Source: Blumeriella jaapii
Taxonomy: Eukaryota; Ascomycota; Leotiomycetes; Helotiales; Drepanopezizaceae
DNA: 64,000 bases
Reading direction: 5' to 3'
Assembly: GCA_009599575.1 (NCBI GenBank)
Contig: VWND01000076.1
Location: forward strand, 186,001-250,000
Shown here: positions 10,737 to 22,303 of the stretch, piece after piece
How positions within the stretch are numbered: the stretch's first letter is position 1
Layout of the letters: each line of letters starts with the position of its first letter
Program-made: the position numbers and the translations under genes
Notes under the pieces: model-generated
Databases searched by the model: none
Told to the model about the DNA's origin: nothing
Seen by the model: the letters and a program-made list of their open reading frames with translations, nothing else

Positions 10737-12739
10737 GCCAGCCACAGCAGCGTACGAACCCATATCATCATTCATTCATTCTACTGTACAGTAGCTTTGT
10801 AGTAAGCCGTGCGTGCCCCTAGAGATCGTGATTTTCGAGATACTGCGATACAGTACATATAGGTAGGTACATTCATAGGTACGCTTCAGCACGCACGGGA
10901 ATATGTTCAGACTGTTTTCGTGCGGTGCATCGGGTGTTGTTCCGGTAGACGGGTTCGGCTACGGGTGGAGGAGACCTCTCGACGATGCCCGAAGTTGGAG
11001 ATATTTGGGTTGCTTTTTACATGGATCGTGTACACGAGGTTTTCTGTGGAAGGTCGTTTCGCGAATGAGAGAATTTTTTTTTTTTAACATTTGTGTATAT
11101 TTCATTTCTCAAATCAAGATTGTTACCTAGGTAGGTAGATACCCATTTTTCATTCCTGGATATACTGTACTGGTAGATCAGCAGTCCGATGTCGTAGGAC
11201 AACCTGCTGCAGCCGTATGTGACCATCAAGACTGCTATCGGGTGGTGTCGGCTGGAGAATCAAGTAGCTTTGGCCCGTTGCGAATTTCCGCGGAACCAAA
11301 GCTGCGGAAGTGAATTCCCACAAAACCAATTTCACGTGGGGTGAAGCTGCGGGGGAAAGAAGATCATTCTCAATGGCGTCGCGGAAGTTTGAAATGTATG
11401 CTTAAGTCGATGTTGAGTTGAGCAAAATGACCTTGAACTGAAAGAAAAGTGGTTTGATCAAGACCCTGTACGTCATTTGTTTCTTCGCCAGATAGACTGC
11501 TTGCCAGACAAGGAGCATAAATGCCGGCAATTGTGATTGTACTATACTGTACTGTACTGTAGCTCCAGGTGGATTCAAGGATTTCGCCGGCGTGACGAAA
11601 CGAGGTCGACAAAATATTTACAATCAACTGGTCGGCAAAGCTAGATGGGCTCATACTTTAGCACCCGTAAAGAGCTGCTAACCGTGTCCGAGAGCTTGCA
11701 CATACGATGCTTCCAAGGAGATTCTGTAAGGTGGCGAGAGGAATCCGCCTCAAAGCTGTACCTATCGATGGCGGCTGACATCCCGTCGGAGAATTGCGGC
11801 TGAAGAGGTTGAAGCGTGAGACCAGGAACGAAGGTACAGTACAGTACTGTGCAGAGCAATGTAGTTCCACTTCTGGTCCCTCCAGGGATCGTCCCGGACA
11901 AGCGTCCGTCTGTCTCGGGCCCTTGCGATAGCTGGCGGGTCAAGTCGATAGATAGTTCAACAACCCCCTTTTCATGTCGATAGCTTGGAGTGGGGTAGAT
12001 CTGGCCATACCGGTATCGTTCTTGTGCCCAAAGGTATCTGTGAACCACAGTCTCTGGTCAGTAGGGCACGTTTGGTGGAGAAAATGGTGTTTACCTATGA
12101 GTGCCCTCCCTCCTGGATACCCTGGTGCTGTTGCTTGTACTGTACACATGTACCGTTGTAGTCACCGCCACGCCTCGTGAGTTTGATCAGGATTGGTTGC
12201 AACACGAAGCTACCGATGGATGGCGAGCCACCCCACCCTGGGTCAACAACCCACTTCCGCCAGTTGGCATCTGCGTACCGTAGGAGGTAGTGGTAGCAGT
12301 ACTAGTAGTACTAGTAGTACTACAGTATGTAGCAGTACTGTCAGCATATAAGAACCAGTCGGCTTCCCATCTCACGACCCATCACCACCAGCTCCATCCC
12401 ACTTGCCCGTTGGAACGAGGAGGAGAAGGAGAAGGAGAACGATCATGAGTGTGCTATTCTGACGTCAAACTGGCTTAAGTAAGTACTGATAGTACAGCAC
12501 AGTACTGACTGTACTGTACTACCTACTTACTGATCGCCATCCCGGCATCCAAGCGCTAAGCAAGCTCCCCTCCTCGGAACATAAACCTTCTCCTTCTCAA
12601 CAACCTCCACCTCCACTTCCACTTCCACCTCCACCTCCACCTCTGTACACAGTACACACCACACAGTACACCTGCACGAGGAAACGCTCTGCTCCATATA
12701 CTCCACGCCCCGCAAGTTACCTGCCTGCCTTACCACAAG

Positions 12740-15036
12740 ATGGCTGCTACCCTGAAGGCGACGATCTCTAGCCACCTCAAGCCTGGTGGTCACGATGGGG
12801 AATTTGCCAGAAAGCACCATGGCAAGACCCAATCGCACATGGTGAGTTTCCGTTCTTTACCCCCTTTCTTTCTCTCTTGCCCGCAGGATCGGGATGTTGT
12901 TGTCCCCGAAGGCGTGGTCAACGCTGGCCGTGTCGTCAAAGGTGAACTTCATGATGCCCGAAGACGAGGGGAATGTCAACAAGGCTCCCGTGCTCCACCC
13001 CCTCCGAATCCTCCACAACGCCCAATCGATCTCCACCTTGCTCTACTGGCTACCGCATCACAATGGACGAGGAGGAGGAGGACAATGCCTACGCTCCTTG
13101 GGCACAATGGGACGAGGGCAGCAACCATTGTTTGTACCTTCCAGGAATTTGCATCCACGCATGTCCTGCCTTCCCCGGCGCTCGACGGAACCTGCACCTC
13201 CAAACTCGCCCTTTCAAGCCAGGGACGGTGATCGCGCCAATAACCCTCAAAGGCATCTCTGAACTCCATCCGGCTTTGCGACCGAGAGACTCCAAAATGG
13301 ACACTTTGACACCCAACGTGGCTTCTAGCAGTCGTCAAGGCTTTCTCAGCGCGGGGCCTTCTTCGCCATACCTTGGATCTCCGAGATCGCTACCTCCACC
13401 TTCGCCTGGACCAGCTCCGGATGTACCAGACGGGCGGTGGTTAGCAAAGCTAATTGAGATCGACCAGGCATTCGAGAACACATCTACCTCTGTAGCCGCC
13501 AGCCAGATGCGAAATGCGCTCAACAACCTTGCAGACACCGTCGAGGACCCCATCGAGAAGAAAGTGGGTGTCGATCTTGACTCGCACTTACGATCCTAGC
13601 TAACATTGGCCTTGCAGCTTTTTGAGACCGAGATGGATAACTTCTTTGCTCTCTTCAGAAGATACCTGAACGATAAGGCGAAGGGAAACCAATTGTAAGA
13701 GAGGAATTTGATCCCGAGCAACATCGGCTGGCTGACGATGGGTAGGGTTTGGGACCGCATTGCACCACCTGCGCAAAACCAAGTGGTTGACTACAACGAG
13801 CTGGCCAACTCCGAATCCGTCGGCTTTTTGAGCAAGCTCGCAGTGCTTAAGCTCAACGGTGGTCTTGGTACCTCCATGGGATGTGTCGGTCCAAAGTCAG
13901 TGATCGAGGTTCGTGAGGGCATGTCGTTCCTGGATCTCTCAGTCCGACAAATCGAATACCTCAACCGAACGTACGATGTCAATGTTCCTTTCGTTCTCAT
14001 GAACTCGTTCAACACCGACGATGATACCCAGAACATCATCAAGAAATACGAAGGCCACAACATCGACATCATGACCTTCAATCAGTCACGATACCCCAGA
14101 GTCCTCAAGGATTCTCTCCTCCCAGCACCAAAATCATACAACTCGCAAATCTCTGACTGGTACCCACCAGGACACGGAGACGTCTTCGAGTCACTCTACA
14201 ACTCTGGGATCCTTGACAAGCTCATTGCCCGCGGAGTTGAGATCATCTTCCTGTCCAACGTGGACAACCTGGGTGCTGTCGTTGATCTCAGAATCCTGCA
14301 ACACATGGTTGAGACCGATGCCGAGTACATCATGGAGTTGACCGATAAGACGAAGGCCGATGTCAAGGGTGGAACCATCATCGACTACGAGGGTTCAGTT
14401 CGCCTTCTCGAAATCGCCCAGGTTCCCAAGGAGCACACCAACGAGTTCAAGTCGATCAAGAAGTTCAAGTACTTCAACACCAATAACATTTGGCTGAATC
14501 TGAAGGCTGTCAAGCGGATTGTCGAGAACAATGAGCTTGAAATGGAGATCATTCCCAACAACAAAACGATTCCAGCTGACAAGAAGGGCGAATCTGATAT
14601 CTCGATCGTTCAGCTCGAGACCGCGGTCGGAGCTGCCATCCGTCACTTCAAGAACGCACACGGTGTCAATGTTCCCCGTCGACGCTTCTTGCCCGTCAAG
14701 ACCTGTTCTGATCTGATGCTCGTCAAGTCTGACCTGTACTCGCTGAAGCACGGCCAACTTCAGATTGACCCCAACCGTTTCGGCCCAGCTCCTCTCATCA
14801 AGCTCGGCAACGATTTCAAGAAGGTCTCGGACTTCCAGAAGCGCATTAGCAGCATCCCCAAGATCATCGAGCTTGATCACTTGACCATCACCGGCGCTGT
14901 CAACCTCGGCCGTGGCGTCACTCTGAAGGGTACTGTCATCATCGTCGCCACAGAAGGCAGCACTATTGACATCCCTCCCGGATCCATCCTCGAGAACGTC
15001 GTGGTCCAAGGATCATTGAGGCTCCTGGAGCATTAG
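12740..15036 (+). CDS. ugp1: UTP-glucose-1-phosphate uridylyltransferase (UGPase)
   Basis: Makes UDP-glucose from UTP and glucose-1-phosphate in the cytosol, feeding cell-wall glucan, glycogen, trehalose and galactose routes. Four exons are supported: 12740-12841, 13468-13563, 13618-13694 and 13746-15036, joined in phase to 521 residues, the normal eukaryotic length. Exon 1 encodes [15 protein letters not shown]...HHGKTQSHM, exon 2 the conserved [18 protein letters not shown], and exon 3 the segment with [16 protein letters not shown]. Exon 4 holds the nucleotide-binding signature [17 protein letters not shown] and the core through [10 protein letters not shown] and the C-terminal beta-helix ([17 protein letters not shown]). 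Intron 1 is unusually long (626 bp) and contains a possible alternative first exon (separate entry). Introns 2 and 3 are 54 and 51 bp. The reading frame is intact, and codon use is biased toward C-ending codons, consistent with high expression. Confidence 0.96.
13297..13563 (+). other. possible alternative first exon of UGP1
   Basis: Inside the 626-bp first intron an ATG at 13297 in a strong context (ccaaaATGgac) opens a frame that runs without a stop straight into exon 2, in the correct phase. It would replace the 34-residue N-terminus by 57 residues beginning [20 protein letters not shown], followed by a Ser/Pro-rich stretch and [12 protein letters not shown]. The frame is open from 12973. 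Use of this start is inference from the open frame; no transcript evidence is available. Confidence 0.4.
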
Positions 15037-16066
15037 AATGCTGTATGTACGTTGGGACGGGATTTGCTTTGCTGTGCTGTTTGCTGCATTATACCATGGC
15101 CTTCGCCTGGGTGGGTGCCGACACGCGCCGACTTTGCATTTACATCAGTGGTTTTAGCGGCCCGTAGAACGTGTTCTCAGGCATCCTGCATCCTTGTAGT
15201 AGAAAGATTCAATGCATTATGTGACTTGCAACATGATAGACGTACCCAGAATCTCATTCTAATTTTGAGACTCCACGTGAATATGCACATGCTGGAGCGG
15301 AGCATTACTCCGGTTGCAACTGCTTGGACCCGCAAGCGTGACGTTTGACAGGCAACGAATGAGCTACGACAACGGCTACATACCTTAACTTGTTGTTCTG
15401 CAGGCTTCACATGGCTCACGGCCTTCACTGATTCAAGGCTACACAGCGTCAATCAAGTATTTATCATATCTGATGGCAAACGCTGTACATGGTCTGCGAT
15501 AGGGGAGCCCATCAATCAAGTTCGACTATCACCTGACTGCCACCCCATCATTGAGCGCCGATTCTGACTTTGGCATATTTGGTAGGGTGATGGCGACGCT
15601 CGCTGTAGCGGTATCTGAGTGTTGTTGGGACGCGGTTTGCAGGACAGTGGTTGGGGTGTTTGGGAGGAGGAGTTGGAGAATTCAGTTGGCACATGTTGTC
15701 GGGAGAAAGGGGAGACAGACAATCGAGGGACGAGGCGCACGAGCAAAGGCTGTCTGTCGTTGAGCAGGTAGAGTAGGACGTGGACTTGAATGAGCATTTG
15801 TTGTTGTATCTATTTGCTAGCGTGTGTGTCGCCGTTTGCGAAAGCCCATGAGGCGCTGCCTGTAACTTGGCTCTGCTCAGGTGCTGTAGATACAACGAAC
15901 GGGCTGCTGTGACTTCATCTGCCGCCAGCACCCATGGTGCTCTGTGGTGACTCCGCGAATTCCCGGGTTCGGGTGTTAGGTTGCGGGATCTGATATCGTA
16001 TGACATGGCATAGCAACTGCCCGGGCAGCTTGTGTAGTTTTGTCGATCGCAAGCACCGTTCGGCTT
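15037..16066. other. convergent spacer between UGP1 and the molybdopterin synthase gene
   Basis: About 1 kb of 3' flanks. No gene, RNA or long repeat is supported; frames here lack any recognisable motif. Confidence 0.5.
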
Positions 16067-16357
16067 TCATCCGGAACTCACAGGTGGAATAATGGCGACC
16101 TCGTCGCCCGTCTTGATGACGGCGTCGCTCGCCACACCCGCTCCTGCCGGAACATCGACATATTCCAAATTAACCGTCACCAGACAGGTCTCGAGGACCT
16201 TACTCTTCATGCCGCGGTACCGCTCCTCAAGCGTGTCGAAGAGCTTCGCGATCGGGAGCGGGGCAGGTAGAATTTCAGAGTCTTTCGAGGTGTAGGAGCT
16301 GGCGGATGCGAAATAGAGAATCGTGAAGTGCCCTGCTGGCACACCTGCAGAGGACAT
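16067..16357 (-). CDS. cnxG: molybdopterin synthase small subunit (MoaD/MOCS2A family)
   Basis: Ubiquitin-like sulfur carrier that, with the MoaE-type large subunit, converts precursor Z to molybdopterin for nitrate reductase and related enzymes. The 96-residue single-exon frame starts at the ATG at 16357 (MSSAGVPAGHFTILYFASAS); the frame is open farther upstream only with non-ATG codons. FTILYFASASSYTSKDSE matches the first strand and helix of the fold, and KTGDEVAIIPPVSSG the C-terminal tail. MoaD proteins usually end in Gly-Gly, the site of thiocarboxylate formation; here the last residues read Ser-Ser-Gly, so the penultimate Gly is Ser. I cannot tell whether this is a normal fungal variant or a base error. 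It is divergent from the exoribonuclease gene, 426 bp apart. Confidence 0.85.
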   Translation of the reverse strand: MSSAGVPAGHFTILYFASASSYTSKDSEILPAPLPIAKLFDTLEERYRGMKSKVLETCLVTVNLEYVDVPAGAGVASDAVIKTGDEVAIIPPVSSG

Positions 16358-16783
16358 AGCGGGTGCGTAAGGAGAACCCAAAACTGGCCATCGTTAGCTT
16401 GTGAGGCGATGTGGAGGGGGTCTTGAGGCTTGAGGTTGTGAAGGGGAGTCAGAGATCTTGGTGATATTGACCACATGTCGAAGCCAGTAAACTGGCTTTG
16501 ATTCAGGTAATACATGCTATTTTGGTTCATCATTCTAGAGGAGAGGGCGGGAGAATTCAGGGAGTGTTGCAACATACCAAGATGGGAAAGATGTTTGTTG
16601 TCTGGAGGATGTGTATAACAGTGAGAGAGGTTGTGTTCGAGTGGATGGAAAAAGTATACACCGAGTGAGCACGGACCCGTGAAAAAGTCGCGTCTCCCAA
16701 ATCTTTACATACCTACTACCTACCTACTGAGTGAACGGCAAAGCTGGTGACAGTAATACTCAGCAGGTTTCCCTCTCGACACT
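16358..16783. other. divergent promoter between cnxG-like and cyt-4-like genes
   Basis: 426 bp between two start codons on opposite strands. A CTACCTACCTAC stretch lies near 16710-16730. No gene is seen in it. Confidence 0.55.
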
Positions 16784-19700
16784 ATGCTGCGTACTCTTCG
16801 GATTCCGGCACAGCCTGCTCAGCCGTTTGTCTGCGCGAGATGCATTGCAAGATACCGACACAAGTCGGCTGGCAAGGGCCCGCGCCGGCCTGTGATGCAA
16901 CGAGTGCTGGAGGATGGGAGGGTTGTAAGACTTACTCGACAATTTGCTCCTGGCAAAGCTGTAAGTTCGTTCAGAAGTCGAGTCGGGATACAAAGGCAGT
17001 CCTTAACAGTATCTACAGCCTCGCAACTCGCCGAACGCCCAGCCTTTGTTGGCCTCGAGCTCATTGCCTCCAGAACCGCCACCTCTCCCACCTTCTGATC
17101 TCCCGAGCATCCGCGAACGCCTACGGCAGTGGGAGATTGACAATGAGAAGCCACACGAGTCGATGGAGATTCCTGATAGGACGGTGGCAGGTGATATTAT
17201 CAACGGTGTGGTTAATCCCAATTATTCGGATTTCCAAGACAAAACAGATACCGATGCGCAACATGAGCTGGTGGGAGCGAACTTCGAAAGATTCGACTTA
17301 GTGGATGTTGGGGACTCTCGAGGCTTTTTGTTGCCTGGAGACCTTGTTGAACTCTCGTAAGCTCTCATTCTCCAGTTCTGACCGAGATGATGTCCTGACC
17401 ATGCTAGATCTGTTGGAGACGGACGACAAGAACTAGCCATATTTGTGCGCGATTTGGGACTTCAAACGCAATTCTACACCATGACCGGGCGCTGGCTCCA
17501 TAGAACGACCAACTCCGTTCTCTTTTTCGTCCCTGGCTTTGTAGAAGCTGAAGAGCTCGACCCACTTCGCCCATACCTCCCTGACGGGGAGGTGGATTCA
17601 TCATTGGAAGGCAGGCTCCAAAGCTTCCAGGACTCAGTGGCTCTTGAAATAGGAAAACCTCTTATTGTGAAGATGGCGGATTTCTGGAATCAAGCCGACG
17701 CTACTTATCAATCTCACGCAAACCAGCTGGACAACGCGCATAAGGCCGTTGCAGAAGTTTATAAGTTCCGGTACGCTTCGCTTGATGAAATTGCCACCCT
17801 AGTACTTGGAGATACTGTCAACCGACAAGATGATGGCAAGTATCCCTGGCCGGCACTCTACGCCGTTCATCGTACGATCCTCAAGGACGATATTGGTTTT
17901 CGCGCGTTATCGAATGGGTCATCCCAGAGAATGAACGTTCAATACGAAATCAACGGCTTCAGCGAGGTTGACGCTATTCGACGAGTCGTAAGATGGGTTC
18001 GTAGACACTCTGATATGAAGCTTAACGCCAGGCCGGGCGAGCGTGAGCCCCCTTTTGAGCTTGTACAGTTTGCAAAACGTGCTCGAAACCTTATTGAAAT
18101 TAGTCGAAAGAATCGACAGTTCACGGCTCACGTGGTAGGACCATCCTTGAGAACTGTGAAGCCTGGAGAGCGTTTTAGAGCTGGTGTCCCTGGAGAAGCC
18201 TTCCACGCTAGTGATCTTTATTTCATCCGGTTCCTGGAGTCTTGGGCATGCCTGGGAAGCTTCAGTCTATACTCAATGTTGAATGGCATTGGCTCTTCGA
18301 TCTTGCGAGCTATTGATCGATACGACAACGTCCCTTTGGACAGAGCTACCGGATGGACCTGTCTGCAGGAGCTGGGGGCGTTACCTCCATGGGAAACCAG
18401 AACCGGTTTTGACCTCAGACTTCCATATACAGGCCGACAGGATGCAATCGAGCACCGGTTGCACCCTAAAGCCGATTTGAAAGGGGGCGTCGTGCCAGAC
18501 AAGCTCCAGGATCTACGAAAGGATTGGTTAGATACTCCCGTCTTCTGTGTGGATGATGCACTCGCCAACGAAATTGATGATGGTATCTCTTTGGAGGCCA
18601 CTGACAATCCGAATGAGTACTGGATTCATGTACATTCTGCAGATCCTGCCGCATTTTTGGACACAGATGGGCCAACAGCGCAATTCGCCGAGTCTCTGAC
18701 CGAAACAATCTACCTACCAGATAGAATGATCGCTATGTTGAGGACAGATTGGGCTCAAGCGAAATTGAGTCTTGCACGAAACAGGCCTTGCTTAACCTTC
18801 AGTGCAAAGATGAATTTGCAAGGCGAATTACTTGATAGCAAGATACAGCCCGGTATTCTCAGGAACGTTCAATACTTGACGGGAGCAACTTTTCGGGATC
18901 TTACTTCGAGCAGCGACGTCCAAGTCGCAAGCCAAACTTTCGTTGTAGGGAGCTTTGAAGATACAAGGACAGCTTCACGTCCTCTGAAAACTAGCGACCA
19001 GTTCTCAAAGGCAGAGACGGATCAGCTAAACCTCATCCACACGATTGCAGCTGCTCGAGTGAAGCTCCTAGAGTCAAAAGGCGCTATTACTTCCGGTGTG
19101 AGAGATATCGATGTATCTGTCTCTTTCGATGGCTTCCCATGGGTGAAGCCAAAGGCTCCAATCAATAGTCACCAGTATTATGGTGATCCGACGATTCGTC
19201 TTACCGTGGAGGAGTTGAGAGACAATGTTGTTGCGGAGAAGGCCATGGATACTGTTGCAATCATCATGTTGCTTGCTGGGGAAGTCGCAGCAACATGGTG
19301 TAAAGAGAGGAACATTCCAATCCCTTACCGCATCACCCCTCTCAACCCCGACAAGCAGCATCCCCACGAGTACTTTTTGCAGAACATAAAGCATGCTGCT
19401 AAGCCAATACCTCTCGATGTCATGATGGGCTATTTCACTACCATTGGCAAAGTTCACACTTCCACCACTCCAGGGCCCCATGCCGCACTTGCCATGGAAG
19501 CGTTTGCCAAGGTTACCAGTCCTTTGCGTAGGTATTGTGACCTCCTCGCTCATTTCCAGATCGAATCGGCCTTGTTACAAGAGGCTCGAACAGGCCAAAG
19601 TCTTGTCGGATCAACAGCGCACGAATACCTCGCAATTACCAAAGCCCGGTTGGAGGAGATTCTACCACGGATAGCGGCGAGAGAAAGGCAGATACGTATA

Positions 19701-20030
19701 GGTCAGGTATCCGCAACACGATTCTGGTCGATCCAGCTTGTGCTCCGGGCTTGGAAATTTGGCGAATTCGAGTTACCAAAGCCCTTAGAGTACGCAGTGC
19801 GGAGCATTAATTTGGACACGCAGACGGTTGGAGGTATTGTTCCTTGCTTGATGCTCGGTGGAAACATGCCTATCCCTTCTTGGCTACGTGCAGATGAGAT
19901 CAAAGTCGGCGATCGATTCGAGGTGGAAATTGAAGACATCAATGTCTACAAAGCAAGGATAATTTTCAAGTGCATCAAGTCTTTGGAATCAGAAGCAGAG
20001 CTGGCCGCGAAACAGGCTTCGGGAGAATAG
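16784..20030 (+). CDS. cyt-4: mitochondrial 3'-5' exoribonuclease, RNB family (CYT-4/DSS1-like)
   Basis: Hydrolytic RNase II/RNB exoribonuclease, known in this family to process and degrade mitochondrial RNA (the DSS1 subunit of yeast mtEXO; Neurospora CYT-4). Three exons, 16784-16960, 17019-17356 and 17408-20030, join in phase to 1045 residues, close to family length. The N-terminus (MLRTLRIPAQPAQPFVCARC, Arg-rich, no acids early) is consistent with a mitochondrial presequence. The RNB domain starts near residue 548 with FCVDDALANEIDDGISLE, whose clustered Asp residues are the metal ligands of the active site, followed by YWIHVHSADPAAFL. The late signature TSPLRRYCDLLAHFQIE is present, then a C-terminal S1-like beta region (VGDRFEVEIEDINVYKARI). 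The frame is intact. Introns are 58 and 51 bp. Confidence 0.93.
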
Positions 20031-20269
20031 GTCTTTCATGTACAATGTTGCGATGTGGTCTGGAAGGCTGGGATCAGGCGCGGGCGCAATTTTCACAGGT
20101 TCATTCCTCATAAATCTCCAAATGGCATTACTACAGCGACTTGTCTGGCATTCTATTGATTGAAACACTTATTCTCTCTTTACTTCCAACCAAGCTCTCG
20201 TCATTTCTGTCGCCATGATCTTCTTCCACTGAAACCTACTCTCTCGATCCCACTCCGGTCACCGTCACG

Positions 20270-20946
20270 ATGCTACTTTCGAGCACCCTTTCGGTGCTCG
20301 CGCTCGCATTACTTTACACTCAGCATCCGCCCAAGACAACAACCCAAGCATTGTCGTCGTCCCAATCATACCCACCATCACCTCAATACCTCTAGGAGAC
20401 CTCCTCTTATCATAGTCCGCGCTACCACCGACTGTCAACCTGCCACTCGCGTCCATCTTCACTGAATTCCCGCCGATATCTTCTTCGCCTGCGCCTTCTA
20501 AACTAGCTATCAGTAGCGCGGTAATCGTCGAAAGCAGGGACCTAGACCCAGAGACTAGCATCGTCATTCTAGCCCAGGAGACCTTCGTGGTCCCTAGCGC
20601 AAGCAAGGTGGCAGATCCGCCTCGCGAAAGTCCGCTGACGGCTTTGAGCACCACCGTCATTACGAAGACCTCGACTGAGATCCGGACGTCCGGCGAGGTT
20701 GCTGCGTCGCCGCCGAGTGCGACGGCGCCGTATCACACGGCGGTGCCGGCTTCGGGAAGCGAGGTCGTGGTTTGCAGGAGCTCGGTAGGTCCTTCTCGGT
20801 TACTTGGTCGTTGTATACCTATGTTGCCTTGCCTCGCATGGCTTGGGCTCAGTCTGATACGCTTTGCTGACAGCAATGCTTTCGTTCAGGCCAACGCCAT
20901 GTTGCTCGCGTTGGTGGGCTTCGTGGCCGTGTCCGCTCTCGTATAG
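20270..20946 (+). pseudogene. small secreted, probably GPI-anchored Ser/Thr-rich protein gene, apparently disabled
   Basis: No named family is recognised. An ATG at 20270 opens a typical signal peptide (MLLSSTLSVLALALL). The mature part, starting HSASAQDNNPSIVVVP, is one frame away: the T-run at 20313-20315 appears one base short. In that second frame a TAG occurs at 20413-20415, then the frame is open to 20784 with a Ser/Thr/Pro-rich domain (LPLASIFTEFPP..., FVVPSASKVADPP). A GT-AG intron at 20785-20889 joins it in phase to ANAMLLALVGFVAVSALV, a hydrophobic tail ending the protein, as expected for a GPI-attachment signal. Two lesions in one small gene suggest a pseudogene, but the frameshift fits the homopolymer losses seen in other genes here, so one or both could be sequence errors. 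Confidence 0.55.
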
Positions 20947-21681
20947 ATGGTTTTCTTTCTCGGTGGAAACATGCTACGAGATTTGCATCGCATGCATCGT
21001 AGGCGTTGGGGACAGTCGGGGGGCCGTCTATGTTGCTGCAGATACTAGCTTGTACGGTACGAATGCTCCTCCAAGAGTCTGGTGTCTTGGTCTGCAGATA
21101 TCATTAGATGGCGTTCTAGATCTTGGATGGCGTTGCGGGAACCGTAGATAAACATGGCGCTCGCGTTCTTTCCCTCTCCGTTGCTAGTTGACGACGCTGG
21201 GAAATCCAAAGGTCGTCCTAAAATACCCACCTTCAGCTTCTTCTTCTTCTTGTGTCTTTTACTCTCAGCGCTGCTCACTACCTATGACTGCGCACGATTT
21301 CTCTCTGTAGACATGAGAGGGTGGAAGGACACTAGATGTGTCCCTACCTACAGTACCTATGTAGGTCCGTACGCACTGTCCACCCCTAGATACTGCTCTT
21401 CGAGAGCAGTGTTTGCAAATAGGTTAGTACCTTGTAGTTACTACAAGGTCTCCATCCCATACGCTATGAAATGAAATTCAATTCAAAGTGACTATACCTG
21501 GCGCCAACCACCTACACCCTGTTTAAAGTTTTGTTTTTACTACGGTACTGTGTATTAGGGAAGAACCATTGATGATTAGGACTTGAGGCCGAAACCCGAC
21601 GTTTGCCACCTGGACTTGGTGTGCTAATCGTGAACTCCTTTTTGCATATGCATTATATATGGACATATCATCGATCCTGTC
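20947..21681. other. intergenic region between the secreted-protein gene and 5S rRNA
   Basis: No gene is supported. Contains poly-pyrimidine TTCTTCTTCTT near 21236-21252 and a CTACCTACAGTACCTATGTAGG motif cluster near 21343-21366. Confidence 0.45.
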
Positions 21682-21800
21682 ACATACGACCATAGACTGA
21701 GGAGAATTGGGCATCCCGTCCGCTCTGCCATACACAAGTCTCAGATCGGCAGATTAGTAGTTGGGTGGGTGACCACCAGCGAATACCTGCTGTTGTATGT
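21682..21800 (+). rRNA. 5S ribosomal RNA gene
   Basis: A 119-base stretch starting ACATACGACCATAG and ending CCTGCTGTTGTATGT matches the conserved 5' and 3' ends of ascomycete 5S rRNA, whose ends pair. The internal control region is clear: GGGCATCCCGTCCGCTCTGC (loop B and helix III) and TTAGTAGTTGGGTGGGTGAC with CCAGCGAATACC (helices IV and V). Length equals the usual 119-120. A T8 run follows immediately. A single gene in the + orientation, away from any rDNA repeat, fits the dispersed 5S arrangement of Pezizomycotina. RNA polymerase III transcription through internal promoters is expected. A few bases of helix II/loop A (GACTGAGGAGAATTGG) differ from the version I know best, so I cannot exclude a diverged copy. 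Confidence 0.93.
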
Positions 21801-22303
21801 CTTTTTTTTGCCTTTTTTATCTCCTTCTTTCGGGAGGAGGGTTTTTTTTTATATTTTTTTTTTCAGCTGCCAAATTCTTGTCTCCACGGTACAGTACTGT
21901 AGTTTGGCGAGAGTGACCGTGCCTCCTGGCCGGCAAAGAAAGGGGCGTCTCGCTTAGTTGCATCTCTGTACCTCCTCACTGCCCCCTCCCATCTCAATTT
22001 ACATTTCCGGTTGGAATAAATTAGATACCAACATTGCGAGGTATCTGGTCGAGACAAACGAGGATTCGAGGAGTGTCAAGGTGAGCGCGTTGCTCATTTG
22101 CTAGAAAGAGCCCGTCTCTTCCGTGCTAAAACTACAAGCCTGCGTAAAGCGCCATGGCCAAAACTTCATCCTTCCTCTATATGTACATTCCATAAGTGCA
22201 TTTGCAAAACCAATAATTGACAAGAAGTGCTTCTGAAGCGCCAGGCTTCGAGGCAGACCGAGCCTGACGTGCCCGATATCGATCCCAGATTCGAGCCGAG
22301 ATC
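21801..22303. other. spacer between 5S rRNA and the cellobiose dehydrogenase 3' end
   Basis: T-rich tracts (21841-21864) follow the 5S terminator, then a GGTACAGTACTGTAG motif near 21889-21903. No gene recognised. Confidence 0.5.
21802..21809 (+). terminator. RNA polymerase III T-run terminator of the 5S gene
   Basis: Eight T residues start two bases after the mature 5S 3' end; a second T-rich run follows at about 21813-21819. Confidence 0.85.

Larger units (their letters stand above)
9339..12739. other. 3.4-kb gene-free, microsatellite-rich region
   Basis: No conserved protein or RNA was recognised. It carries pyrimidine and purine tracts, TTTC, ATGC and pentamer repeats (listed separately), several GTACTG/CAGTAC tracts (11539-11561, 11833-11850, 12290-12345, 12485-12525) and CCTAGGTAGGTA-type motifs (9640, 10860, 11118). 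Long frames here are low-complexity shadows of these repeats. The last part should hold the UGP1 promoter. Confidence 0.6.

Noticed and set aside
10023..10794. Phe/Leu/Ser-rich frames that look like membrane segments
   Set aside because: They are translations of TTTC and TC microsatellites, not transmembrane helices.
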